NCBI GenBank assembly: GCA_000697335.1
Contig: JNEM01013901.1
Coordinates: forward strand, 1 to 43,051
DNA length: 43,051 nucleotides
Reading direction: 5' to 3'
DNA from: Conidiobolus incongruus B7586
Lineage: Eukaryota; Entomophthoromycota; Entomophthoromycetes; Entomophthorales; Conidiobolaceae
Shown one piece after another: positions 25,369-35,861 of this stretch (within the stretch, counting starts at the first letter, position 1; every line of letters begins with the position of its first letter). The position numbers and the translations under genes are program-made. A model generated the notes under the pieces. It was not told where the DNA came from and did no database searches. It saw only the letters and a list, made by a program, of their open reading frames with translations.

Positions 25369-27765
25369 ATGGATACCGATTATTTAAATCCGGATTTCGA
25401 TCCTTCCAAGCTAACAGTAAATCAATTGAGACAAATTCTTACTCATCATGATTTATTTCCAGATTCCAAAGTGAAAAAGGCTGAACTAATTCAAATTTTT
25501 AATGATAATATCAAGGCTAGAGCTGATGAACTTAAAGCTAATAAGGATAATGTCAAAGCGGATGGTACTTCTATCCAAGATGCTAAAGATAATGATAGAA
25601 CTATGAGATTAACTTCAAGATCAAGCTCCAGAAGGGTAAAAATCATTTTTATAATACTACTAATATTTACTTATCTAATATTTTATATAGTCCTCTGTTA
25701 AAACTAGAAAGCAGACTGAAAGAGAACGTTCATTAGTAAGTTAAAATCTTTTTTTTTCGAATTTTCATAATTTTGATCCATTTTTCAAGACTCCTAGTGG
25801 TTATAGTGATGACGAAGAAGAAAAACCAAAAATCTCTTCTCCTTTGCGCAATACTCGTACTGCCATGTTGGATCCTTCTTCTAACCGTAAAACACCTGTC
25901 GTTGTTAAAAAGGTAACTTATTTTATTTACATTTTTTTACATTTTAACTCAAATTCTGTTTTATAGGATGTTGAAGATATTGACCCTGAAAACCCTTTCC
26001 AATCATACAGAGCTTCTCACTCCAAAGCCTCAGGAAATAAGGTAAATTTATTGATAATCATTATATTATTTTATTACTAATTAAAATTATGTAGAAATCT
26101 ACTCCCACTAAGAGTAGTGGTGCTAAATCTAAGCAAACATCGGCCAAATCTGAAAAAGATAAGAGCATGACAAATGGTAAACAAGCTACTCCCACTAAAT
26201 CAACAAATGAAGAAGCTTCAGCTGATTCTGATGATGAATCCAAATTTCAAATCAATGGAAATGCGTCTACACCAACTAAAAGCACATCTAATCAATCCGA
26301 ACTTGGATCAATTCACAAATCAGCTCAATCAAGTTTTCATGAGAATTCGGTTTCCTCTGTATTTACTTCAGGCTCTAGAAGATCTGCTAGGCTCCAGCAC
26401 TCTTCCTCAAAGAAATCTCAGGCTACTCCAGTGCAACCTGCCAAGGATTCCTCATCATCTAAGAAATCTAAATCTACTCTAACTCCGATTGATGAAAATG
26501 CTCCAAAGATTCCTTCACCTTTGAGAGAGTCTCTGCCAAACCAACCCGAAAATCTTACCTATAATCAAGAAGTTATGACTGAATTCAAACACAGAAAAGA
26601 ATGGGGTGTGGTAAGAAGTATATTATACTATATTTTGGGTTCCTTTTTAGTTGTATATCTGGTTTTTTATCGCTTTGAAAAGGTGAAATTAGGATATACC
26701 AACGAAACTGACCCTGTCCCAGAACAATCACCACTTGATTTCTTACGTCCTGTTCCTATGTCTTGCCCCCCTCACGCCATTTGTGTTGATAGAGAAATCA
26801 AAGGTTGTGAAAAAGGTTACAAATTTAGAGAACATCCTCTCTCCAATAGAATCTGGCCCTTTTTTTCACCTCAATGTATTCCTGACACTACCAAAAATAC
26901 TTACATCAAGACCATTTCTGATGAAATCATCCAGTTGTTGTCCGATCATAGAGGCAAAGTAATCTGCGAAAAATCTCCTACACCTCCTCACATGTCGCTT
27001 GAAGAGGTAGAAAAGTATATCACAGAACACTCAGCAATTAAGTCTAAAACAGATAACCTTCAAGCTTTGTTTGAAGACGCCATATACGATATTGCTCAAA
27101 ATCATCATAAAGAAGTTAATGTTTATACCAAATCCAACGAACTCCTCAAATTCTCCAAAGATGAATTCGATATCTCCCAGATTGACCATCTATCATCACT
27201 CAAACCTAATTATACATTAGGTTGCTATATTGTAATTTCTCTTAGCAACTTGTTTTATAACAACTTATCTAAGATCATCAACACTCTCGCTCTTGCCGTT
27301 TTTGGAGTATTAGTACACTTTTGGAGACAAAACTACTTGAGAGAAAAGGCCAAGGTCAAGGTTTTAACTCAAGAAGCTTTGAATCTTTTGATCTCTGCCA
27401 GCCAATCCCAAACACCTCCTAGACCCGGTTTCAGTAACCCCGCTTCCATCCCCATTTATCAGTTGAGAGATATATTAATGGCTGAAGAATATCCCAACGT
27501 TCGTTTGCGTCAAAAGCTTTGGAAGCAAGTCATTCACCAAGTAGAAAAGAACTCCAATGTTCGTGTTAGATCCATTCAAATCAAAGGTGAGCCCCAAGAA
27601 GTTTGGGAATGGATTGGTATTGCTCCCACTGCCAGCTCCAATCCTGGGTTCTTCTTTCACGAGTCACCATCTAGATCTGCCGCTAATGTCTCCCAATCTC
27701 CTGTTACCGATCCTGCTGAAGTTACAGAACAAAGTCTATATCCGAACTTGGACAACTTGCTCTAA
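25369..27765 (+). CDS. LEM/HeH-family inner nuclear membrane protein (Heh1/Src1/Man1 type)
   Basis: These proteins anchor chromatin and silent loci at the inner nuclear membrane and help in nuclear-pore quality control. Inferred exons: 25369-25635, 25691-25735, 25790-25912, 25967-26041 and 26095-27765, all GT...AG, phase 0, introns 52-55 bp, giving about 726 aa. An N-terminal HeH/SAP-like helix-extension-helix (about 15-50, LTVNQLRQILTHHDL) is followed by a long Ser/Lys-rich linker with basic patches suitable for nuclear import, a membrane helix at about 342-362, a lumenal domain with several cysteines, a second membrane helix at about 562-582, and the Man1-Src1 C-terminal winged helix (about 620-685, ending EVWEWIG). 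The size lies between yeast Heh2 and Heh1. Which of the yeast paralogues it matches cannot be decided by eye. In related genes alternative splicing of small exons occurs; the 45-nt exon 2 here could be optional. Confidence 0.92.
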
Positions 27766-30700
27766 AGTGCCATTCTAATATTGATAATCATAATATTTAA
27801 AACCCTAAAAATAGCAAATAATATTACGATTCAAATGTAATTAAATTAAACCAAGATAGATTTCCAAGCTTTTTATCAATTAAAATTTTTCATTTGAACA
27901 TAATATTTCTATTTTATATTTATTTATAAAATAAATAAAAATTCTTCAATCATTTAACATAAGCCTATATAAAGCTGAAAATTATTAGTTTTGATTAATC
28001 ACAGAAAATCATAAATTTGACTTAATCTTCAAATATAATTTGATTAAATTCAATTTTTGTAAAAATATTACAGGATATTTGATCAAATTTATATTAGCAT
28101 AAAAATAAACAACTAATAGAATATATTTATTTTAAATTTAATCAATACTTAGAAAATTGTCCAAATTGAAGCTTAAACTGAATTGTTGATGTTATTACTT
28201 TCAATATTGTACTAATCAATAAATGTAATATATCAAAATTTTATTTGAAATTAAATTTATATTAGCACAATATATTCAATCGATAATAATTATATATCAG
28301 GATATATCATTTGTTCAATATCATTCAAAACACCTACCTTTTATATTGAATATTGGGAATTGCAAATAAAATCCTTAATTCATTGAATTTGCACATTTTG
28401 ATTATAAAAGTTTATAAACATTTATAGTGCAGCAGCTAATATAGTATTTTCTTCCTGGTGGCTATATCCATAATATCTTAATTACACCCCTTTTTAGTGT
28501 ATTTAAAATAAAAATATAAAGATACTTTATAGTGTTGTGATGAGTTGATTCGATATAATTACTTAATATTCGCAAATTTTAAAGATTAATAAATGTTAAA
28601 AATGACAGTAAGTATAAATATTGATGTCAAAAATCCAATTTCACTCCCATTGATTAAAGATTAATTTTATTGAAATTTTAGATTATAAAGTATAATTATA
28701 TTATATTTTCTGAATATTTAGAAAATTATTTCAATTCATCAACTAACCAATCAATCAATCAATATTTTTGAAATTTATACATTCTATTTTGAATTAATAG
28801 TTGAACATCTTAAAATGATGAAAATTTGTGTAGTGGCCATCTGACAAGCACTAACGTTGATAATAATTTGTTGCCATGGTAGAGAAAGAATTGACTACTC
28901 TCTTTTTACACTGTCCAAGTTTTCTGCTATATTCTTTTAGGCTCATTTAATATTTAATCTATTCACAAAATATTGGAATTATATTTTTTTCATTTCCAAT
29001 CATTGTTGAAATCCAATATAAATTTATATATAATTTCAAAATATAAGGCACTTGGAATATGCTCTATGAAATCATAATTTTGTACTAGGTTTTCATATTA
29101 AACAGATTAAGTATGATTTAGTCAAAAACTTAGACAGTTTAAAAAGTGCTGATTCTTTAATAATTAAAATTATAAATGATATAGCTGTCGAGTCCTCATG
29201 GATAATGTTTTGCTGCTATTTAACCTAGAGTTTTTATTAACAAATTCGATAAATTGACATTGTTGATGTAATGCGGACTGATTTTAACAATAAACTTTGT
29301 AAGTATTATTTTGAGGTACAACGCAAAATTTCCAAATAATTTTCATTTTAATGGTTATTATTATTGTATGTAAGTATGTAAAATTGAGGCTTTAGTAAAA
29401 CAACGTTTATATAATGATGCGAGGGATGGAACGATTGTATAAACAATTACGAAAAAGATTTAGAAATGTAATGATTAAGTTAAAGAAATAGAGTTAGATA
29501 TAGATAGATAAGAATCATCCTGAGTATAATTAGTTCGGTGAATGGAGGAACAAGTTTGTGACAATTGACTTGAAGTAATTACCTAATTAGGGAAAGAGAG
29601 TAATTAGGTCTCAATACTCACGACAGCTTGAATCCTTCTGAATTTTTTATAATTGGCAACAATAATTATTGACAAAAATATTTATTTTTATTTTAAATTT
29701 ACAAAAAGCTATTTAATGGTTATTTGTTTTTGAAGATGATTGAGGTGTATTTTAATTTTATAATAATGATTAATTATAAATGTTTTTATTGTAATACTTA
29801 GTATTATAAATTGTTTTATAGACTGATATTTTATTAATAATTCATTTATACTTCAAATAATAACACAGTTGTTGAATAAAAATTTCAAATAATTCAAACA
29901 CAACTCCATTTTTTATCAAACATAATCATTGATAAAATCAAATTGTAAAATATATATACATAAATTTAACCAATTATTTAATGGGATTTATCATATGTTT
30001 ACTAGTATTAATAAATTCTAATAACAAATTCTCATCAATATTTATTAATAGAAATCATATTAATAAAAGTCCCTACCAAGTGGCATCACACTTTCTCTAT
30101 GAACATCTCGAATTGATTCTTTTCTCATAATTAAAAATATAAATTTTAATGGATATTATATAATAAAATATACAAAATTTACCATATGCCTTTTCTTCTG
30201 TGTACCCACTATTACAACCTATCACTTTTCGATATATAGCATATCCGAAATATTCTTACATTTTAATAGCTACTGTGTTAGATTGACACACGAATAAGTC
30301 CACAAAGTATCCTTTGTAACAAAATAATTTTTAATAATTAATCAATCATTACAATAATATAGCAAAAATAATTTTACAATTAATTAGAAATAACTAATTG
30401 ATTCATCATCAAATTAACCAAACCCAGACGACAAAATTATGGTGCAAAATTGATAGCTGTAAATATGTCCGTGCCAGTCTGTGTCCTTACCTTCAGTTTT
30501 ACCCAACACTTACATATATAAGTAAAAGATTTTATAATAAGAAGGGATAAATATTTACTATTATCCATAATAATTCTGTCTGGGGGTAATTAAGCATAAA
30601 ACATTGGGCCAAGTTGCCATAAATTGAAAGTTTAAATAATACAAAATAATATATACTAATGCATAATCATTTTAATGGTTGAATAAATTAACTACATTTT

Positions 30701-30973
30701 CTATTAGAAGACCCAGATTACTCAATTATTAGTATGTTAAACTATTATAATTTTGAAAAATTAAAGAATTAGGTTACAAACATAGTGATCGATTTGAAAA
30801 GACTCAGCTTAAAATGGTCGAATTATTGACATTTTTAATATTATCTAATGAATCAATTAATTTTAATACTTGATGAGGTAAAATATTATTATGGTATCCA
30901 ATTTGAAAAATAATAAGAAAAATAGATGAAGGAATAAAATGAATGGATTAAAAAAGTGATATATAATAGTTTA
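27766..30973. other. 3.2-kb convergent intergenic region
   Basis: AT-rich, lacking frames of useful length. Three less AT-rich patches (about 28830-28930, 29400-29640 and 30420-30620) have no intact frame and match no RNA gene that I know. The second contains the inverted repeat at 29581-29609. Because the flanking genes converge, such patches are not needed as promoters for them, so small non-coding genes are possible but unproven. Confidence 0.5.
29581..29609. repeat. Perfect 9-bp inverted repeat with 11-nt loop
   Basis: ACCTAATTA (29581-29589) and TAATTAGGT (29601-29609) are exact reverse complements separated by 11 nt (GGGAAAGAGAG is part of the loop). It sits in a less AT-rich patch of non-coding DNA. 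It could be an RNA hairpin or a dimer-binding site; neither can be shown here. Confidence 0.5.
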
Positions 30974-31717
30974 CTACTGATCTTTCAACTTTTCCAAACA
31001 ACTAACTTGAGATTCTAATCTATTTAATATATCGTTAAAATAGATGAATAATTCACTAATTGCATTAATCTAAATATAATATTAGTAAATTATACCATTA
31101 ATAATTAAGTATAATAACTTACCGATTGGTTATATCCCTCTAACATCAAATTAACCTTATATCTCACATCAGCAATCTGCCTTAACTGCTCCTTATTCTT
31201 AACCTCCAATTGACTCAATTGATCATGTAAACTCAACAAGTTCTTGAATTCCGAAGTATTGATAAACTGCTCAAATTGTTCCATCTTTGCTAATTGTGTC
31301 AAGAATTGGGATAATTGACTCTCTACACTTTTGAGTTCTGAATATTTGTCGGCAAGTGATAATTTCGTAGTATTTAAACTCTGATCCAAAGTCTTTGTCA
31401 CATTTGTATTGGGATTTAACTTTTCTACTTTGCATACACTTGAATTTAATAATTTATCTAAAAGCATAAAATCAATATTCAGCAATTCAATAATATATAA
31501 GAAACTTACAGTGGTTATTCAACAAACCAATCATAATATTTTCTTTAGCGTTGACGATAGCGTGCCATTTTAATTGTAAATTTTGAAACTTTTTTAAGAG
31601 GTTACTTTCTCCTTGATGACTAGTTTCTGAATTGTTAGCTTGAGTTAATATCTCTAAGTTGATTAAGCGTTCTTCAATATTGAGGTAAAATTCGTTGGCG
31701 TCTTTGGGACTTATCAT
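30974..31717 (-). CDS. Dynactin subunit 3 (p24) homologue
   Basis: p24 is a helical subunit of the dynactin shoulder, the adaptor that makes dynein processive; in fungi it supports nuclear positioning and transport. Minus-strand exons: 31717-31510, 31457-31123 and 31069-30974, with introns of 52 and 53 bp, GT...AG and in phase. The product is about 212 aa, compared with 186 in human p24. Resemblance rests on overall pattern and the C-terminal half: a long heptad-rich region (about 100-165) followed by a VNLMLEGYNQS segment like the LLEEYNKT of animal p24, then a final helix with an NDILNRLE segment resembling the WDELLCQLE of animal p24. The last exon is needed for this match. No membrane or catalytic motif. 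Divergent with DAD1 across 254 bp. A generic coiled-coil protein is the main alternative. Confidence 0.75.
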
Positions 31718-31971
31718 ATTATAAAATGAATTAATTATTGGTGTGAATTAATGACTGAATATTTGGTTTAGTTGATAAATTTGAGTTTGAATTTTAAGTT
31801 GACTGTTAATTTAACATTTGGTAAAAGTAATTTATTGTATTTGAAATAATTATGGGAAGTTGTAATCATTTTTCCAAACCCAGAATTATCCCATAATAAT
31901 ATTATTTCTTTATAAATTTTATTTTAGATTACCCAATTAGTCAAAATAAAAATAATAATATTAATTGAAAA
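31718..31971. promoter_or_regulatory. Shared bidirectional promoter between dynactin p24 and DAD1
   Basis: Only 254 bp separate the two divergent start codons, in a window where most spacers are 0.5-3.9 kb. It must contain both core promoters and leaders. I see AT-rich tracts but no defined TATA or factor site. Confidence 0.55.
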
Positions 31972-32222
31972 ATGAATAATATTCAACAATTAAATAAAAA
32001 GAACTTTAAATTGGAAAGATCAAAATATTTAGAATTAATTAATCAAGTAATCCTATTTATCTTAATATGAGTATTGTTTTATTAATATTTTAATAGCATT
32101 TAGATACCACTATTATACAAAGTTACCAACTGAACCGAAATCTGGAACAACTCATCTACTTGGGGAATAATTTCAATCAAGCGGGAGACTTTTGGCAGGA
32201 TTTTTTGAATAGTATCAAATAA
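31972..32222 (+). CDS. DAD1: DASH/Dam1 complex subunit Dad1
   Basis: Small two-exon gene. Exons 31972-32046 and 32097-32222 (intron 50 bp, GT...AG, phase 0) encode about 66 aa. The sequence follows the Dad1 family pattern: a basic/charged start, FKLERSKYLELINQ, then the family hallmark SYQLNRNLEQLIYLGNNF (fungal Dad1 proteins have N-x-L-N-R-x-L-E-x-x-I-x-x-G-x-x-F), and an ending around FWQDF that corresponds to the conserved L/F-W-x-x-F. DASH forms rings on microtubules and couples kinetochores to depolymerising ends, a machinery limited to fungi and a few relatives. The protein is somewhat shorter than yeast Dad1 (94 aa), lacking a C-terminal tail. It ends 44 bp before the end of the convergent membrane-protein gene. 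Confidence 0.87.
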
Positions 32223-32266
32223 TTTGGTGGATTAAATATGCGTTTAATTTTATTGAATAAATGAGT

Positions 32267-32677
32267 TTATAGTGGTAGTATATTCGTTGTACTTTTGTTT
32301 GATGATGATAATTGATATGGTTGTTTGATAATGTGAGAGGGAAGTTGCGGGAAGGAAGGTTTCGACTGTAAGGAATGATAACTTGCTACGGGCTCAGCTA
32401 TGATAATCGACGACATTTCCAAATTTCCGGCATAATTCGGTGACATGCTAGCAGTCATCGTCGTCGTGGAAGTGTCGGTGGTCGACGACATCATTGACTG
32501 ATTCATCGGATTCAACTTGTACTGTGATGAATCATTATTTGTGAGCATAATTGTCCCCTGTATTGTGTAGTATTGTCTGTAAAATCGGATGCTCAGCCAA
32601 ACTCCCAAAAAAAATATCGTAAACCCAGCGATACAGCTCAAACAAATTATCACTATTTGCAATTGATCAGGACTCAT
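32267..32677 (-). CDS. Unknown single-pass membrane protein
   Basis: 136 aa without introns, not recognised. Residues about 8-31 (IVIICLSCIAGFTIFFLGVW) form one strong membrane helix near the N-terminus, followed by a basic IRFYRQYY stop-transfer segment. The positive-inside rule puts the long C-terminal part in the cytoplasm. That part is rich in Ser, Thr, Met and Gln with no cysteine, and looks disordered. There is no cleavable signal-peptide site that I would defend. The ATG at 32675-32677 precedes the helix directly. The central section is less AT-rich and uses GC-ending codons (TCG, GAC), supporting real coding. It lies tail to tail with DAD1. Confidence 0.62.
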   Translation of the reverse strand: MSPDQLQIVIICLSCIAGFTIFFLGVWLSIRFYRQYYTIQGTIMLTNNDSSQYKLNPMNQSMMSSTTDTSTTTMTASMSPNYAGNLEMSSIIIAEPVASYHSLQSKPSFPQLPSHIIKQPYQLSSSNKSTTNILPL

Positions 32678-34213
32678 TAAGCTTTAATAAACTACTGAAT
32701 AATATTATTTATCAATCAAACAGTTAAATACGCTACAAAAACAATATAAATACAATTTGAATCGACTCAAAAAATCTTTATTTCTTTTAAGAATTGACGA
32801 CACGTATTAATATAATGGTAAAGACTGTTTAGTCCTTATATATATTCAGCAGTGTTGATTTGTCAACTCCTTATCATTCTCTTTATTCCGTGTTAAGGGG
32901 TGAATAAAACGTTTTTCAATTTAACTCTATTACCAAAATTTTCAGGAGTTCTAAAATTCATTAATCCTACAATTATTTTTCATTAACTCTATTTAATTTT
33001 ATTATAGATTTTATAGTAAATTTTTTATAAATATGATATATATATATATATATATATATAATAGATAAGCTCGACTATATCGTTATCATTCATTTTCATT
33101 CACTTAAAAAATTAATATAAATTGACAAGGAGCCCCTTAATCCAAATTTAATTAACGTGATAAAAGGAGTCACTTACCAATTAAATATTTACTATGAGTA
33201 ACTCAATTTAATTGAATTTGAATTGTTTGGGATTAGATTTAGTCGTCCAATTATAGATGTCTTTTGATATATTCTATTATCTTTACAGTGTTGGAATCTT
33301 TATTCAATAAAATGAATTAATATTAATAAATAATTATTTATCAATACAATAGCCACATATTATGACATTGTCTTTAATATATCAAACTTGTAAAATTGAT
33401 ATAATATTTTGAATAATAATACAATTAATAAATAAAATTATTAGATACGATTAGATATTATTAAATAATTAAGGTTGAATAAATATAATTAAATTGTTAA
33501 TAATATAGTAATCCCTAATAACTTTGAATAATGATTTAGCCTCGCATTCTTAATTTTAAATTTTAATTTAACTTGTTAATTATAAAAAATAATAAATCCA
33601 GATTTTAATTATGATATTTTTCAGGACAATGTAATTGAAAATTAATTTTTTTATTGAAAGGATATATAACTCAATTGTCTTAATTTGCCATACACTCTAT
33701 CAATTAAAACTAAACAGATTTATTGTCAAATGATTTATGAATTCTACCATCATAACTTTTCTAATTAAAAAAAAGAAATACCAAATTTATTGAATTTCAA
33801 GTCAATTATATTTTAGAATTATTCAACTCTTTTTCAGTTAATATCATGATATTGTTACAATACTTAATAAATAAAAACTTATAAAATAATTTTCTTTAAC
33901 TGTAATATATTATTTGTATTTTGGGTTAATACTTATTATTTTTTTATATTTTGAATCATAGTACTTTATCATTATTTTGAAAACAAAGATTTAGAGAATT
34001 CAATTAAATCCCATAATTATCATAGTAATTATATATTATTATCCCATTCAAAGGTAATTTGAAATTCCAAAAATAACAAATTGAATATTTTAATAATCAA
34101 TATTAAATCTATCAAAAATAAAACTATATTGTATTAAAAATATATAATACTAATTGATTAAAGTGTATCAATATTATTAATTCCATCAAATAAGTGTATA
34201 TATAATAATAAAT
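32678..34213. other. 1.5-kb divergent intergenic region with an AT microsatellite
   Basis: AT-rich DNA between two divergent gene starts, with no frame or RNA gene supported. A pure (AT)n run of about 13 units lies at about 33036-33062. Confidence 0.6.
33036..33062. repeat. (AT)n dinucleotide microsatellite
   Basis: Uninterrupted alternating A and T for about 27 bp. Such tracts slip easily and may vary between strains. No function is implied. Confidence 0.85.
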
Positions 34214-35008
34214 ATGGAATATTCAAGCGATAACGACTCTCCATTATCCGAATTATCTTCTCCCATTCGCCATAACAACACTAGTCAAACTAATCAAAAT
34301 AATCAGAAGGGTAAACACTTATGCCAATGGGAGGATTGTAAGTTGAGATTTAGTGATATTAAGGACTTAGTACATCATTTGTCAGAAGACCATGTAGGAA
34401 GAAATCATTCTCAATATGCTTGCAGGTGGCGCGACTGTCCACGATATGATCAGGTTCAGAACAGCAGATTCAGCCTTACAATTCATTTAAGGTCGCACAC
34501 TGGGGAAAGGCCATACAACTGCTCGTTTCCAGGTTGCAATAAGGATTTCTCCAGGAGCGATGCTCTGTCCAAGCATATGCAATCCTATCATCCCGACTAC
34601 GTATACATCAGGCCGAACGGCATGCCATCCAACTACCCTGCCAATCCCCCCAAGCCCAGCATTCGCAAGATGAATGAGAGCCAGCAGTCCTCCAGTACAA
34701 ATCTCGACAATATGATCAAAGATATACTGGACGATCGTGACTCCGACGCTCGCAGTCAAAGATCGCGCGAATCCTCACCCGGTCATGATCTCTCCTTTCA
34801 CGACTTGCCACCCACACTCAAACGTAATTACTCTCATTTGACAGATAAGCAAAAATACATCATGACTTCAAAACAATACAAGTATTTGCAAAGATTAAGG
34901 CAAAATCAGGAAGAAGAGTATCAGCATATCAAATACCAGATCAAATTATTAAAATTTGAGAATATGCTTCTATTAGAGACTATTAATAACGAATCATCCA
35001 ATCATTAA
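34214..35008 (+). CDS. C2H2 zinc-finger protein, Iec1-like INO80 subunit candidate
   Basis: 264 aa, no intron. Three linked C2H2 fingers occupy about 37-130: finger 1 C37-X4-C42 with H...H, a finger 2 with a CRWRDC start and a HLRSH end, then the TGERPYNC linker and finger 3 (FSRSDALSKHMQSYH). The order, the CxWxxC first pair and the long gap in finger 2 resemble the GLI/ZIC-type triple finger found in fungal INO80 subunits of the Iec1 type. The C-terminal region has a conserved-looking segment TDKQKYIMTSKQYKYLQRLR followed by a coiled coil (about 215-260), which would suit a stable subunit more than a free transcription factor. A generic C2H2 regulator is the alternative. The middle (about 130-195) is serine- and charge-rich linker. 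Confidence 0.8.
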   Translation: MEYSSDNDSPLSELSSPIRHNNTSQTNQNNQKGKHLCQWEDCKLRFSDIKDLVHHLSEDHVGRNHSQYACRWRDCPRYDQVQNSRFSLTIHLRSHTGERPYNCSFPGCNKDFSRSDALSKHMQSYHPDYVYIRPNGMPSNYPANPPKPSIRKMNESQQSSSTNLDNMIKDILDDRDSDARSQRSRESSPGHDLSFHDLPPTLKRNYSHLTDKQKYIMTSKQYKYLQRLRQNQEEEYQHIKYQIKLLKFENMLLLETINNESSNH

Positions 35009-35558
35009 ATTTAATAAATCAGTTGTTTGCAATAATTTTGTTGATATTAAATTATATCATCACTTCATTTATTATACTTATCATTAATTATTCTTCACGA
35101 TAATTTCACTATAACATATATATATTAATTTTTTTATTTTTTTAAATATTCTACAAATCACTATTATTTAATTCAAATTATCTTTTATTAATTTCAAAAT
35201 TATTAAATATTGTTTTAAAAAAATTTATTAATATAGGAAAATACATATTTTTTATGATAAATATATTAAATTTATGGATATTATGAATCTAGTAAATTAT
35301 CTTGATTTTAACATTATTTTTTGTATATTTTATATAACTTAGACTATTATTAATTTGAAATTTAAGGTTAAATTGAATTATTCTTGAATTAGATAGTGAT
35401 TATCAAAAGTCTTTTATTTCAATATCACTAAAATTTAACTATAAACCCTCTAAAATCTTTTAAAATTTACAAACAGCTTATAAAGATAATGTTTTATTTA
35501 AATTTACCATTTATGACTAGATCAAGTATTTTAAAATTAAAAAGGATATTATTTATAA
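35009..35558. other. 550-bp convergent spacer, nothing recognised
   Basis: Very AT-rich. Both flanking genes end here. I see no frame, repeat or RNA gene. Confidence 0.6.
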
Positions 35559-35861
35559 TTAATTTAAATTAAAGAGACTAATATTGAGGCCAAATAAATA
35601 TGAGTTGACTGTAGGCTCAGGCAGCCATGCAAAATATTTGCCAAATATGTTTATAATATGAAAAGTCATAAACACCACTAAAATTTTATAACTAAGTCTG
35701 AACTTATTCTCCAAAGTGAATCCTAGACCCTTACACAAGAGGCCCAATAAAAACAGGACACCATATAGCATTAGATAGAATCTAATTGGGAGCAAAGGGA
35801 GAATAATGTCATTTTCTTTAATTTTACTAGATGTGGATTTGCTAAACAGCCAATTCCACAT
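35559..35861 (-). CDS. Unknown small hydrophobic protein, two to three membrane helices
   Basis: 100 aa, not recognised. A short polar N-terminus with a KSTSSKIKEND segment is followed by two clear hydrophobic helices (about 23-48, LPIRFYLMLYGVLFLLGLLC, and about 58-75) and perhaps a third (about 85-98). It is less AT-rich than the surrounding DNA and keeps an open frame in a region full of stops, which supports it being real. It could also be one exon of a longer gene, but I found no convincing donor or acceptor joining it to more sequence. Confidence 0.5.
   Translation of the reverse strand: MWNWLFSKSTSSKIKENDIILPLLPIRFYLMLYGVLFLLGLLCKGLGFTLENKFRLSYKILVVFMTFHIINIFGKYFAWLPEPTVNSYLFGLNISLFNLN

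Noticed and set aside
30420-30620. Minus-strand splice-like signals (GTAAG) suggesting a small gene
   Set aside because: No combination gave a continuous frame of believable protein.
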